DNA of 64,000 nt from Sphingomonas sp. Leaf230 (lineage in GTDB: Bacteria > Pseudomonadota > Alphaproteobacteria > Sphingomonadales > Sphingomonadaceae): assembly GCF_001421745.1 (NCBI RefSeq), contig NZ_LMKW01000010.1, positions 339,131-403,130 on the forward strand, written 5' to 3'. The position numbers and the translations under genes are program-made. Shown here one piece after another: positions 1-9,998 of this stretch (the stretch's first letter is position 1; each line of letters begins with the position of its first letter). The notes beneath the pieces are model-generated. The model was not told the origin of the DNA and did no database searches. It saw nothing but the letters and a program-made list of their open reading frames with translations.

Positions 1-1
1 G

Positions 2-562
2 GAAGGCCTGCTGGTGGCCTTCGCCGTGCGGCGTGCGCTCGATCGCGGGGTCGGCCTTGGGTATCTGGAGGAGCAATTGCGCCTGCGGTTCGGCCAGGCC
101 CAGCCGCGTGCAACGATGCTGCTTATCCAGGCCGCGCGCCAGCCGGTGACGCTCGAGGACCTACGCCAGGGCCTCGATGCGATTGCGCCGGACATCACGA
201 GTTCGACCAGTGAGAACTGGCTCGACACGATTCAGCATCAGATCGACTCACTGATAGTGCTGCGCAAGGCGGGAACGCCGTCGCCGATGCCCGCCGACCG
301 CCTCGCGCGCGCGCGGCGGCTGCTTGGTGCCGGTCAGGTCGAGGCAGCCCGCGCCGAAGTCGCCCGCCTGCCCGGCGCCGCGCAAGCCGGCAACTGGATC
401 GACGCGGCCCGCCGCTACGTCGTGGCCCACCAGGCGCTCGACCTGATCGAGAACACGGCATTGATCGGCCAGGCGGGACAGCCCCAGCCGGCGCCGGTCG
501 TCATGCCAACGCCACAAACGGCAACCGAAACGGACACCGCCCCGGACCCGTCGGGTATCTGA
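2..562 (+). CDS. Mic60/mitofilin-like protein, C-terminal part
   Basis: The frame is open from the first bases of the window, so the gene starts upstream and only about 186 C-terminal residues are visible. The visible part is helical and Ala/Arg-rich, with a central stretch (WLDTIQHQIDSLIVLRKAG) followed by a helical hairpin and a Pro/Thr-rich tail. This pattern is like the C-terminal mitofilin domain of alphaproteobacterial Mic60 proteins, inner-membrane proteins that shape membranes and are often encoded beside hemC/hemD. The assignment rests on remembered family resemblance; the diagnostic N-terminal membrane segment and coiled coil lie outside the window. Confidence 0.55.
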   Translation, partial: EGLLVAFAVRRALDRGVGLGYLEEQLRLRFGQAQPRATMLLIQAARQPVTLEDLRQGLDAIAPDITSSTSENWLDTIQHQIDSLIVLRKAGTPSPMPADRLARARRLLGAGQVEAARAEVARLPGAAQAGNWIDAARRYVVAHQALDLIENTALIGQAGQPQPAPVVMPTPQTATETDTAPDPSGI

Positions 563-866
563 GCCGAACTCGTCTCGCTTGTGAACAGCGATCTACGGCC
601 AATGGCTTTTCATTCGCCTGTCCGAGATTCAACGGCGAGACCGTTCGATCTCTTTCCCATTGCAGGATAGCTGTGGAATAGTGGCGTACGGACGGATCGT
701 TTCGGGAACACCCTCGGGGTCACGCACTGAAGTCGGCGGTGTGTTTCGATCTACGACAGTCCGGGACAGACTTTGCTTGATCCGGCTTTATCTTCTTCAA
801 CGCGGCCAGTGGGACAGCCGTTCTGTAGAGGAGGTCGACGCTCCATAGCGTCGACCCCTGTCTTTC
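563..866. other. Intergenic region, no gene seen
   Basis: About 300 bp between two convergent genes. Short open frames here lack a plausible ribosome binding site and family resemblance. No member of the palindromic repeat families found elsewhere in the window is evident. Confidence 0.5.
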
Positions 867-1751
867 CTACCACAACACGCCGCGGACAGGCTGCAACGGC
901 TCTGGAGCCTCGTCGCCGATTGCTTGAAGCAGATCGATCTCGATCGTTCGGCACATTGCGTTCAGCGGGACGTCGTGGATCGTGTCCGCGAACGGGTCGA
1001 CCAGATCGTCACCGATCTGCAGCACGGCGAGGAACATCAACCCGGCGATCGTCGAGCCGATCGGCGTCGCGAACCCAAGCGTCTCGACCAGGCCGATCGG
1101 CAGCAGGATGCAGAACAGACGCGTGAAGATGCTGGGGAAAAAGCGATACTGGTTTGGCAGCGGCGTGTTCTTGATACGCTCCATGCCACCCTGTGCGTTG
1201 GCAATATCGACGAGGATCGCCTCGAACTGCGTCTGCTGGATGGTGTCGATCCAGCCGTTGCGCCGCGCAATGTCAATCCGGCGGCCGGTGCCGTCGAGCA
1301 GGCCGTTGGCAATATTGGTGCGATCGAGCGCGAACGACGCCTCTTCCTTCGACAGGAAGCGCAACACTTCGGGAGGCGCTGGCTGCTTGCGCAACTGGCA
1401 GCGCAATGCGTTCACATACGCGATCTGGCGGAGCACGATCGTCCGCTTCATATCGTGGCCCTCGGGCTCGGGCAGCATGTTGCGCGCCATTCGCGCCAAG
1501 TTGCGCGAGGCGTTGATCATCAGGCCCCACAGCCCGCGGCTTTCCCACCAGCGCTGATACGCGGAGTTGTCGCGGAAGCCGAGGAACAGCGCCAGCGCGG
1601 TACCGAACAGCGTCAGGGGCAGGGCCGGCGCATGAAACGGCAAGACGTAATAGGTGATCGTGACGACGACGTCCCAGACGAAAAGACCCAGCAGCGGGCG
1701 CCAGACCTCGCTCAAGATTTGACTGAGGCGCGGTGTTGCAGTGACGATCAA
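867..1751 (-). CDS. Bestrophin-family membrane channel protein
   Basis: A 294-residue membrane protein of the bestrophin (UPF0187/YneE) family, pentameric anion or cation channels of the inner membrane. The N-terminal region has hydrophobic segments followed by FRDNSAYQRWWESRGLWG, the family's conserved Arg/Trp-rich stretch. Later come another hydrophobic pair (near residues 205-240) and the DDLVDPFADTIHDVPL acidic cluster, typical of the C-terminal part. The start is a TTG at 1751, supported by an AAGGGAG ribosome binding site six bases upstream; no ATG fits. It stands alone, 80 bp downstream of folP on the same strand. The ion specificity cannot be told. Confidence 0.9.
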   Translation of the reverse strand: MIVTATPRLSQILSEVWRPLLGLFVWDVVVTITYYVLPFHAPALPLTLFGTALALFLGFRDNSAYQRWWESRGLWGLMINASRNLARMARNMLPEPEGHDMKRTIVLRQIAYVNALRCQLRKQPAPPEVLRFLSKEEASFALDRTNIANGLLDGTGRRIDIARRNGWIDTIQQTQFEAILVDIANAQGGMERIKNTPLPNQYRFFPSIFTRLFCILLPIGLVETLGFATPIGSTIAGLMFLAVLQIGDDLVDPFADTIHDVPLNAMCRTIEIDLLQAIGDEAPEPLQPVRGVLW

Positions 1752-1831
1752 ACGAAAGCTCCCTTGTTAACAGGGCTTTTAATGCGCGAAGAGGCGTTTC
1801 GCTGCAATGCAGCGACGATCAGCCGCCCCGC

Positions 1832-2881
1832 TTAGCCGCCAACGAGCGACTGATCGCGCAGACCGCGCCAGATCTTTACCGCCTGCACCGTCTCTGCGAC
1901 GTCGTGGACGCGCAGGATCTGGACGCCGGCCTCGGCGCCCTTAAGTGCCAGCGCGAGCGAACCGGCGAGGCGCTGGTCGACCGGCGCTTCGTTCGAGAGA
2001 GCGCCGATCAGACGCTTGCGGCTGGCACCGAGCATGATCGGGCAGCCGAGCCCGTGGAAGATCGCGAGGCCGTTGAGCAGCGCGAGGTTCTCGGCGAGCG
2101 TCTTGCCGAAGCCGATGCCGGGATCGACGATGATCCGCGACCGGTCGACACCACCCGCGACGACCGCGGCGATCCGGGTTTCGAGCCAGTCGAACACGTC
2201 GGTGAGGACGTTGGTGTATCCGCCGTCGCCGTGACCGCCTTTCTTGGGGTCGGGCGAATGCATCAGGACGACCGGGCAGCCGCTTTTTGCGACCACATCA
2301 AGTGCGCGGTCATCCCAGAGGAGCGCGGCGACGTCGTTGACGATGTGCGCGCCGGCGGCGAGCGTCGCCTCCATGACCGCGGCCTTTCGCGTGTCGACCG
2401 AGACGATCGCACCGGCGCGCGCGAGACGCTCGACGACGGGGACGAGCCGCGCGATCTCGTCGCCTTCCCAGACCGCGGGGGCGCCGGGGCGGGTCGACTC
2501 CCCGCCGACGTCGATCAGCGTCGCGCCAGCGGCGGCCATGTCGATGCCTGCGGCCGCGGCGGCGGCGGGGTCATCGACATGCTTGCCGCCGTCGGAGAAG
2601 CTGTCGGGGGTTACGTTGAGGATGCCGGCGATGATCGGCTGGTCGAAGCGGAGCGTGCGTTCGCCAAGCTGGAGGCGCGCGCGGGGGGCAATGATAGCGG
2701 CGTGGAGGTGCGCGGCGCGCTCGCCCAGCGTCGCGACATCGGCGACGGGGATCGTGCGGCGGGCGCGGCCTTCGATTACTTCGTACGCGGCGAACCACTG
2801 CAGGCCGCCCGCCAGGCGCGCGACGCTGTTGTCTTCGTAGCCGATCGGGGTGTCGACGAACTGGACGGGGCGTAGGTGGAT
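1832..2881 (-). CDS. folP: Dihydropteroate synthase, apparent ATC start
   Basis: Condenses p-aminobenzoate with 6-hydroxymethyl-dihydropterin diphosphate in folate synthesis. The TIM-barrel signatures are complete: GILNVTPDSFSDGG, then DVGGESTRPG, VSVDTRKA, NDV, DPGIGFGKT and ASRKR. The first ATG in frame (2539) lies after the NVTPDSFSDGG pterin-binding loop and cannot be the true start. The frame runs open upstream to a stop at 2942-2944 and reads HLRPVQFVDTPIG, a normal sphingomonad FolP N-terminus, but holds no ATG, GTG or TTG. An AGGAG at 2889-2893 sits seven bases before an ATC at 2881, taken here as the start. A palindromic repeat begins immediately upstream. Function is confident; the start is not. 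Confidence 0.88.
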   Translation of the reverse strand: MHLRPVQFVDTPIGYEDNSVARLAGGLQWFAAYEVIEGRARRTIPVADVATLGERAAHLHAAIIAPRARLQLGERTLRFDQPIIAGILNVTPDSFSDGGKHVDDPAAAAAAGIDMAAAGATLIDVGGESTRPGAPAVWEGDEIARLVPVVERLARAGAIVSVDTRKAAVMEATLAAGAHIVNDVAALLWDDRALDVVAKSGCPVVLMHSPDPKKGGHGDGGYTNVLTDVFDWLETRIAAVVAGGVDRSRIIVDPGIGFGKTLAENLALLNGLAIFHGLGCPIMLGASRKRLIGALSNEAPVDQRLAGSLALALKGAEAGVQILRVHDVAETVQAVKIWRGLRDQSLVGG

Positions 2882-2890
2882 GATCGTTCT

Positions 2891-3004
2891 CCTGCTCCCC
2901 TCCCTGGAAGGGAGGGGTCGGGGGTGGGTCTGCCGATTGGTTTACGTATCGCCCGCCAAGCCGCCAACCCACCCCCAGCCCCTCCCTTCCCGGGAGGGGA
3001 GCAA
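2891..3004. repeat. Paired palindromic repeat, family A
   Basis: Two inverted arms about 45 bp long. The left begins at ctcccctccctggaagggag and continues with tcgggggtgggt; the right is its near reverse complement and ends at 3004. Each arm also contains its own small palindrome (CCCTCCC/GGGAGGG). The element fills the whole gap between ccrM and folP and its end overlaps the folP leader. A second copy with the same architecture lies at 47694-47808. Confidence 0.85.
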
Positions 3005-3007
3005 AAG

Positions 3008-4159
<1,152 letters not shown>

Positions 4160-4171
4160 TTATCGACGCCC

Positions 4172-4200
4172 ATAGCGGCGGAATTGTCCGACTCCGTCAA
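4172..4200 (-). promoter_or_regulatory. Predicted ccrM promoter with GANTC in the spacer
   Basis: On the minus strand, TTGACG (4200-4195) and CGCTAT (4177-4172) are separated by 17 bases, a good match to a housekeeping promoter, 25 bases before the ccrM ATG. The first five bases of the spacer are GAGTC, a CcrM target. Predicted from sequence only. Confidence 0.6.
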
Positions 4201-4325
4201 GCAAACATTCGTTAACGGCGTTTCGGCGTGATTCCGTCGCTGCGACCAATCGAGTCGCCGTTGCCCAGATGTTGAGTCGTGGGAGACTCGCGGCTCAAGC
4301 CCTTGGGGTGTGGCGCGAAAGACTC
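4190..4325. promoter_or_regulatory. Cluster of six GANTC sites upstream of ccrM
   Basis: GANTC sites occur at 4190, 4230, 4252, 4274, 4285 and 4321 (first bases), all between the ccrM start and the rnhB stop. At a GC content near 65% about one site per 300 bp is expected. In Caulobacter, GANTC sites in the ccrM leader influence its own expression; the cluster here suggests the same logic. Confidence 0.75.
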
Positions 4326-4962
4326 AGCTCGTCGTTTCCTGTGCGAAAAGTCCCTCGCGCGCCAGATAGGCGGCGGCGACGGGGGCGAAACTGCGGCGGT
4401 GAATCGGCGTGGGGCCGTGTTCGCGGAGCGCCTTCATGTGGTGCGCGCAGCCATAGCCCTTGTTCGAATGCCAGTTATATTCGGGATGCACGTCGGCGGC
4501 GGCGATCATGATGAGGTCGCGCGTGTGCTTGGCGACGATCGAGGCGGCGGCGATCGACAGCGACTTCGCATCGCCGCCGACGAGCGGCGTGGCGGGGTAG
4601 GTCCAGCGGGGCAAGCGGTTGCCGTCGACGAGGACGTGGCCGGGGGCCTGGCCGAGTTCGACCGCCAGCGCGTCGACCGCGAGGGTCATTGCCTTCATCG
4701 TCGCCCAGTAGATGTTGAGCGTGTCGATCTCGTCCGGCTGGACGATGCCGATACCGACGATCGCGCAGCGCGTGAGGCGCGCGCAGAGTCGTTCGCGCTC
4801 GGAGGCGGAGAGCTTCTTGGAGTCGTCGATGCCGCGGGGGACGCCTTTGGCGGGCAGGATCACGGCGGCGGCTACGACTGGCCCGGCGAGCGGACCGCGA
4901 CCGGCTTCGTCGACACCGGCGACGGGGCCGACGCAGAGCTTTTCGTGTTTCATGCCGGGCAT
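4324..4962 (-). CDS. rnhB: Ribonuclease HII
   Basis: Cleaves the RNA strand of RNA-DNA hybrids and removes single misincorporated ribonucleotides. The 212-residue length is normal. The first metal-binding motif GVDEAGRGPLAGPV is near residue 15; DDSKKL, a mid-protein VDGN, and SIAAASIVAKHTRD (type-2 RNase H signature) follow, and HPEYNWHSNKGYG closes the active site. The start ATG at 4962 overlaps the 3' end of thiD by 13 bp, so the two are translated from one transcript. ccrM follows on the same strand after 176 bp and has its own predicted promoter. Confidence 0.96.
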   Translation of the reverse strand: MPGMKHEKLCVGPVAGVDEAGRGPLAGPVVAAAVILPAKGVPRGIDDSKKLSASERERLCARLTRCAIVGIGIVQPDEIDTLNIYWATMKAMTLAVDALAVELGQAPGHVLVDGNRLPRWTYPATPLVGGDAKSLSIAAASIVAKHTRDLIMIAAADVHPEYNWHSNKGYGCAHHMKALREHGPTPIHRRSFAPVAAAYLAREGLFAQETTS

Positions 4963-5756
4963 TGGCGGTCTTTCAACTGGTCGAACGGACTGGTGCCGAG
5001 TGCGTGGCCCATCGGGCCGTGGCCTGCGCCTAGCCCCGGTGCGTTGGCAAGCGCGGCTCGGACGAACGCGATGGCGCGCTCGATTGCGGCGTCGAGCGGC
5101 AGGCCTTGGGCCAGCCCGGTGGCGATGCCGCTGGCGAGCGTGCAGCCGGTGCCATGCGCGTGGCGGGTTTCGATGCGGGGGTTGGTCCAGCGGGTTTCGC
5201 CGGCGTCCGTGACGAGACGGTCGATGACGGAGGGGCCTTCGGCGTGGCCGCCTTTTATGAGGACGGCCGGGCCTAGCGCGCGGATTGCGGTCTCCCCGCC
5301 GAGGGCTGCGAGTTCGGGGAGGTTGGGGGTTACGAGCGTGGCGATCCGCATGAGGCGGGTGAAGGCGGCGATAGTGGCGGCGTCGGCGAGGACGGAGCCG
5401 CTGGTTGCGATCATCACCGGGTCGAAAATGATGGGAAGTCTGCTCCCCTCCCTTTCAGGGAGGGGGGAAAAACGCTCTAGATATTCGGCGACCGCATTCG
5501 CGGTTTCAGCGGAGCCGATCATGCCGATCTTTATCGCATCCACACCAATGTCCGAGACGACGGAGTCTATCTGCGCAAGGACGATCTCGGTGGGGATCTG
5601 GTGGACCGCCTGAACGCCGAGCGTGTTCTGTGCGGTGATCGCGGTGACGGCGGTCATCGCGTGGCCGCCGAGCATGGTTACCGTCTTGATATCCGCTTGA
5701 ATTCCTGCGCCACCGCCCGAGTCGGAGCCGGCTATTATGAGAACCCGCGCTGTCAT
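4950..5756 (-). CDS. thiD: Hydroxymethylpyrimidine/phosphomethylpyrimidine kinase
   Basis: Phosphorylates HMP and HMP-phosphate in thiamine synthesis. The ribokinase-fold signatures are present: IAGSDSGGGAGIQADIKT at the N-terminus, FDPVMIATSG in the middle, and the anion hole and catalytic Asp region HGTGCTLASGIATGLAQG near residue 210. An odd stretch, FSPLPEREGSRL (about residues 95-106), lies between EYLE and PIIFDPVM. It is the translation of a palindromic repeat at 5440-5470 and lengthens a surface loop in frame. The gene is first in an operon with rnhB. No thiamine riboswitch is recognisable upstream. Confidence 0.95.
   Translation of the reverse strand: MTARVLIIAGSDSGGGAGIQADIKTVTMLGGHAMTAVTAITAQNTLGVQAVHQIPTEIVLAQIDSVVSDIGVDAIKIGMIGSAETANAVAEYLERFSPLPEREGSRLPIIFDPVMIATSGSVLADAATIAAFTRLMRIATLVTPNLPELAALGGETAIRALGPAVLIKGGHAEGPSVIDRLVTDAGETRWTNPRIETRHAHGTGCTLASGIATGLAQGLPLDAAIERAIAFVRAALANAPGLGAGHGPMGHALGTSPFDQLKDRQCPA
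5440..5470. repeat. Single-arm palindrome (family A/B type) inside thiD
   Basis: The core ctcccctccctttcaggg continues as agggggga and is a short inverted repeat like the arms of the intergenic family A elements. It is read in frame in thiD and encodes PLPEREGS. Only one arm is present. Confidence 0.7.
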
Positions 5757-5930
5757 TAAGTGTCCCAGATCGGGGCGAAGTGCACGAAGTGCAGACGCTG
5801 GAGCGGGTCTGCACCTTGCCTGAGGCAGGGCTGGAATGGGGATACCGGACTGGGGTTGGCGCGGTTGGCGGTCATGGGATCGGCTATGGCGTGATCGGTC
5901 GGATGTAGGACAGGGGTGCAGCTCTCTTCA

Positions 5931-6034
5931 CCACCCCGGCGGAGGCCGGGGCCCAGTTGGGAGAGGTTGCTGACTGAGGTTTGCGTTCCGTTACTTCGAC
6001 CTTCCCAATTGGGCCCCGGCCTTCGCCGGGGTGG
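5931..6034. repeat. Paired palindromic repeat, family C
   Basis: The arms ccaccccggcggaggccggg and the reverse-complementary gggccccggccttcgccggg stand 104 bp apart end to end. Each arm also carries ccca(a/g)ttggg. It lies in the 313-bp gap between the DUF1272 gene and thiD; the rest of that gap shows no gene. Related copies: 14470-14573, 16967-17093 and 63205-63307. Confidence 0.85.
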
Positions 6035-6069
6035 TAGACGTGGTTGGGTGGCGCTTACTCGAACCGTTC

Positions 6070-6285
6070 CTAGTGCCGCCGCGCGCCCGCCGGCTTTTGC
6101 GGTGGTGCCTCGCCCAGCCTCGTCGGGCGGTCGAGCAATTCGCCGCCGCAGTTGGGACAGCGCTCGTCGAGAGCATCGGCACATTCCGCGCAGAAGGTGC
6201 ATTCGAACGAGCAGATGAATGCGCCCGGCGCGTCGGCGGGAAGGTCGGTGGTGCAGCGTTCGCAGGCGGGGCGCATCTCGAGCAT
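6070..6285 (-). CDS. DUF1272 small cysteine-rich protein
   Basis: A 71-residue protein with eight cysteines in pairs: CERC, CSFECTFCAEC and CPNCGG. This is the pattern of DUF1272 (COG3813), predicted to bind zinc; the biochemical role is unknown. The ATG overlaps the glmM stop as ATGA, so it is translationally coupled to glmM. The basic, Pro/Arg-rich tail has no evident function. Confidence 0.88.
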   Translation of the reverse strand: MLEMRPACERCTTDLPADAPGAFICSFECTFCAECADALDERCPNCGGELLDRPTRLGEAPPQKPAGARRH

Positions 6286-7625
6286 CAGGCGGCAGCCTTC
6301 CGGACGGCGTCGCAGATGCGGTCGACGACACGCTCGACCTGTGACGGATCGTCGCCTTCCGCCATCACGCGGATCACCGGTTCGGTGCCCGATGGACGGA
6401 TGACCAGACGTCCGTTGCCGGCGAGTTCGGCCTCGGCCTGCGCGATCACCGCCTTTACAGCATCATCGTCAAGCGGCTTGCCACCGGCGAAACGGACGTT
6501 CTTCAGCAACTGCGGCAGCGGCTCGAACCGGTGCAGCACTTCGCTCGCCAGTGCGCCCGAACGCTTGACCTCCGCCAGGATCTGCAGCGCCGCGACCAGT
6601 CCGTCGCCGGTTGTCGCATAGTCCGACAGGATGATGTGGCCCGACTGCTCGCCGCCAACATTGTAGCCGCTCGAGCGCATCTTCTCGAGCACGTGGCGGT
6701 CGCCCACCTTGGTCCGGACGAGGCCGAGGCCCTGGGCCGCAAGGTGGCGCTCCAGGCCCAGGTTCGACATCACCGTCGCGACGAGGCCGCCGCCCGCAAG
6801 CCGCCCCTGCCGCGCCCAGCTTGCCGCGATCGTCGCCATCAGCTGGTCGCCGTCGACGATGGTGCCGGTCTCATCGACGACGATCAACCGGTCCGCGTCG
6901 CCGTCGAGCGCGATGCCGATGTCCGCGCCGCTCGCGACCACCGTCTCGGCGAGCGTCTGCGGGGCGGTCGAGCCGACGCCGTCGTTGATGTTGGTACCGT
7001 TGGGGGTGACGCCGATCGCGACGACGTCCGCGCCGAGTTCCCAAAGCGCCGACGGTGCGACCTTGTAGGCGGCACCGTTCGCGCAATCGATCACGATCCG
7101 CATCCCGTCGAGGCGGAGATTCTCGGGGAAGGTCGACTTGGCGAAATGGATGTAGCGGCCCTGCGCATCGTCGATGCGGCGCGCGCGGCCGATCTGGCTC
7201 GACGGTACGAGCGGGATGTCGCCGTCGATCAGCGCCTCGATCGCTTCCTCCGCTTCGTCCGACAGCTTGTAGCCGTCTGGACCGAACAGCTTGATGCCGT
7301 TGTCGGCGTAGGCGTTATGGCTAGCAGAGATCATGACGCCGATATCGGCGCGCATCGAATGGGTGAGCATCGCGACGGCGGGTGTCGGCATCGGGCCGAC
7401 CATGACGACGTCCATGCCGACGCTGGTGAACCCTGCAACCAGTGCGGATTCAAGCATATAGCCAGACAACCGCGTGTCCTTGCCGATCACGACGCGGTGG
7501 CGGTGATCGCCGCGCAGGAAGTATGCGCCGGCGGCCATGCCGACCTTCATCGCCATCTCTGCGGTCATCGGCGAGACGTTGGTGGCGCCACGAATGCCAT
7601 CGGTGCCGAAATATTTCCTTGCCAT
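6285..7625 (-). CDS. glmM: Phosphoglucosamine mutase
   Basis: Converts glucosamine-6-phosphate to glucosamine-1-phosphate, feeding UDP-GlcNAc for peptidoglycan and LPS. The start is placed at the ATG at 7625, giving [13 protein letters not shown], the invariant GlmM N-terminus; an upstream start would add 19 unconserved residues. The phosphoserine loop ISASHN is near residue 100, the metal loop DGDADR near 240, the sugar loop GGEQSGH near 325 and the phosphate loop [12 protein letters not shown] near the end. Length (446 residues) is standard. It is followed by an overlapping DUF1272 gene. Confidence 0.97.
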   Translation of the reverse strand: MARKYFGTDGIRGATNVSPMTAEMAMKVGMAAGAYFLRGDHRHRVVIGKDTRLSGYMLESALVAGFTSVGMDVVMVGPMPTPAVAMLTHSMRADIGVMISASHNAYADNGIKLFGPDGYKLSDEAEEAIEALIDGDIPLVPSSQIGRARRIDDAQGRYIHFAKSTFPENLRLDGMRIVIDCANGAAYKVAPSALWELGADVVAIGVTPNGTNINDGVGSTAPQTLAETVVASGADIGIALDGDADRLIVVDETGTIVDGDQLMATIAASWARQGRLAGGGLVATVMSNLGLERHLAAQGLGLVRTKVGDRHVLEKMRSSGYNVGGEQSGHIILSDYATTGDGLVAALQILAEVKRSGALASEVLHRFEPLPQLLKNVRFAGGKPLDDDAVKAVIAQAEAELAGNGRLVIRPSGTEPVIRVMAEGDDPSQVERVVDRICDAVRKAAA

Positions 7626-7693
7626 CACACGTGCTTTCCGTCCGGTATCGGGGTTTGCACCGTTGATAGCGCGGTAAACCACGAAGGGCGAGC

Positions 7694-8930
7694 ATGTCGC
7701 AGGCTACACGGATCCTGATCGCCCTCATCGGCGGCATCGCGATCGGCATCCTCGCCGCCGCGCTCGCGCCGTCCCAGGCGATCGCGGTCACCGCGGTGAC
7801 GCAGCCGATCGGCTCGGCGTGGCTGCACGGGCTGCAGATGGTGATCGTGCCGTTGATCGTCTCATTGCTCGTTACGGGAATCGGAGCGACGGCCGAGGCG
7901 GCACGCGCGGGACGGATCACGATCCGCGCGCTGGTCATGATGGTCGCGATCCTGTGGGCGGTGACGATCATGTCCGCACTGGTGACGCCGTTGCTGCTCG
8001 AAGCGTGGCCGTTGCCCACTGGGCTCGCGGGCGCACTGCGCACCGCGCTGACGACCACCGCGCCGGTTGGGTCGGTGCCGGGGATCGGTGCGTTCTTCGA
8101 TACGATCGTGCCGACCAACGTCGTCGCGGCGGCGGCGGGGGACGCGTTCCTGCCGCTGACCGTGTTCGCGCTGGCGTTCGCGTTCGCGGTCACGCAATTG
8201 CCCGAAGCGCAGCGCAGTATCCTGACCGGGTTTTTCCAGGCGGTGGTCGACGCCCTGCTGATCGTGATCGGCTGGGTGTTGAAGCTCGCGCCGATCGGCA
8301 TCTTCGCGCTCGCCTACGGTGTCGGCGCGCGGACCGGCACCGCGGCGTTCGGTGCACTGGTGCATTACATCGTCTGCGTCTCGGCGATCGGCGTGGTCGT
8401 GCTGATCGCGGCGTATCCGGTCGGGATGATCGGCGGACGCGTGCGGTTCGGGCGCTTTGCGCGCGCGGTCGCGCCCGCACAGGCGGTGGCGATCAGCACG
8501 CAGTCGTCGCTCGCCTCGCTGCCGGCGATGCTGAAAGGGTCGGTCGAGCTGGGGGCTTCGCCCGCCACCGCGGGGATCGTGCTCCCGCTTGCGGTTGCCG
8601 TCTTTCGTGCGACGAGTCCGGCGATGAACCTCGCAGTGGCGCTCTACGTCGCGCATCTGGTCGGCGTGCCGATCGGGCCGGGGCAGCTCGCCGCAGGGAT
8701 CGCAACCGCGGCGATCACGACGATGGGTTCGGTGTCGCTGCCGGGTACGGTGAGCTTCATCGCCTCGGTCGCGCCGGTCGCGATCGCGATGGGGGTACCG
8801 ATCGAGGCGTTGGGGCTGTTCATCGCAGTCGAGACCGTGCCCGACCTATTTCGTACCGTCGGCAACGTGACGATGGACACCGCCGTCACCATCTCCGTTT
8901 CAGCCCGCAGTGGCTCACAGGAGATTCCGC

Positions 8931-8956
<26 letters not shown>
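7694..8956 (+). CDS. Dicarboxylate/amino acid:cation symporter (DAACS family)
   Basis: A 420-residue inner-membrane secondary transporter of the SLC1-like DAACS family (GltP/DctA relatives), which takes up dicarboxylates or acidic amino acids with H+ or Na+. About eight hydrophobic segments are visible, with the serine-rich hairpin [13 protein letters not shown] (HP1, near residue 270), the unwound TM7 region around ATSPAMN (near 305) and a glycine-rich HP2 region ([10 protein letters not shown] near 345). The exact substrate cannot be assigned. Its last 26 bp overlap the start of the next gene. It is divergent from glmM across a 68-bp gap. Confidence 0.88.
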
Positions 8957-9923
<967 letters not shown>

Positions 9924-9926
9924 CGG

Positions 9927-9991
9927 CCTCCCCTCCCGCTTGCGGGAGGGGTCGGGGCCTCCCCTAACCCCTCCCGCAAGCGGGAGGGGAA
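9927..9991. repeat. Paired palindromic repeat, family B
   Basis: Two arms, cctcccgcttgcgggagggg and its inverted partner, each a perfect hairpin, separated by a short spacer. It fills the 75-bp gap between two convergent genes and could act as a bidirectional terminator. The same family is found in frame inside leuS (34347-34456). Confidence 0.85.
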
Positions 9992-9998
9992 CAGTCGC

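Noticed and set aside
924..1835. Open frame of 303 codons antisense to the bestrophin gene
   Set aside because: No family resemblance or ribosome binding site; composition is typical of antisense frames in high-GC DNA.
2891..3004. Insertion sequence or mobile element remnants between folP and ccrM
   Set aside because: No transposase coding, no target duplication visible; fits the short palindromic repeat class instead.
4201..4216. Possible CtrA site upstream of ccrM (GTTAAC with TTAA-N7-TTGC on the minus strand)
   Set aside because: Only one half-site is good; not enough to call without comparative data.
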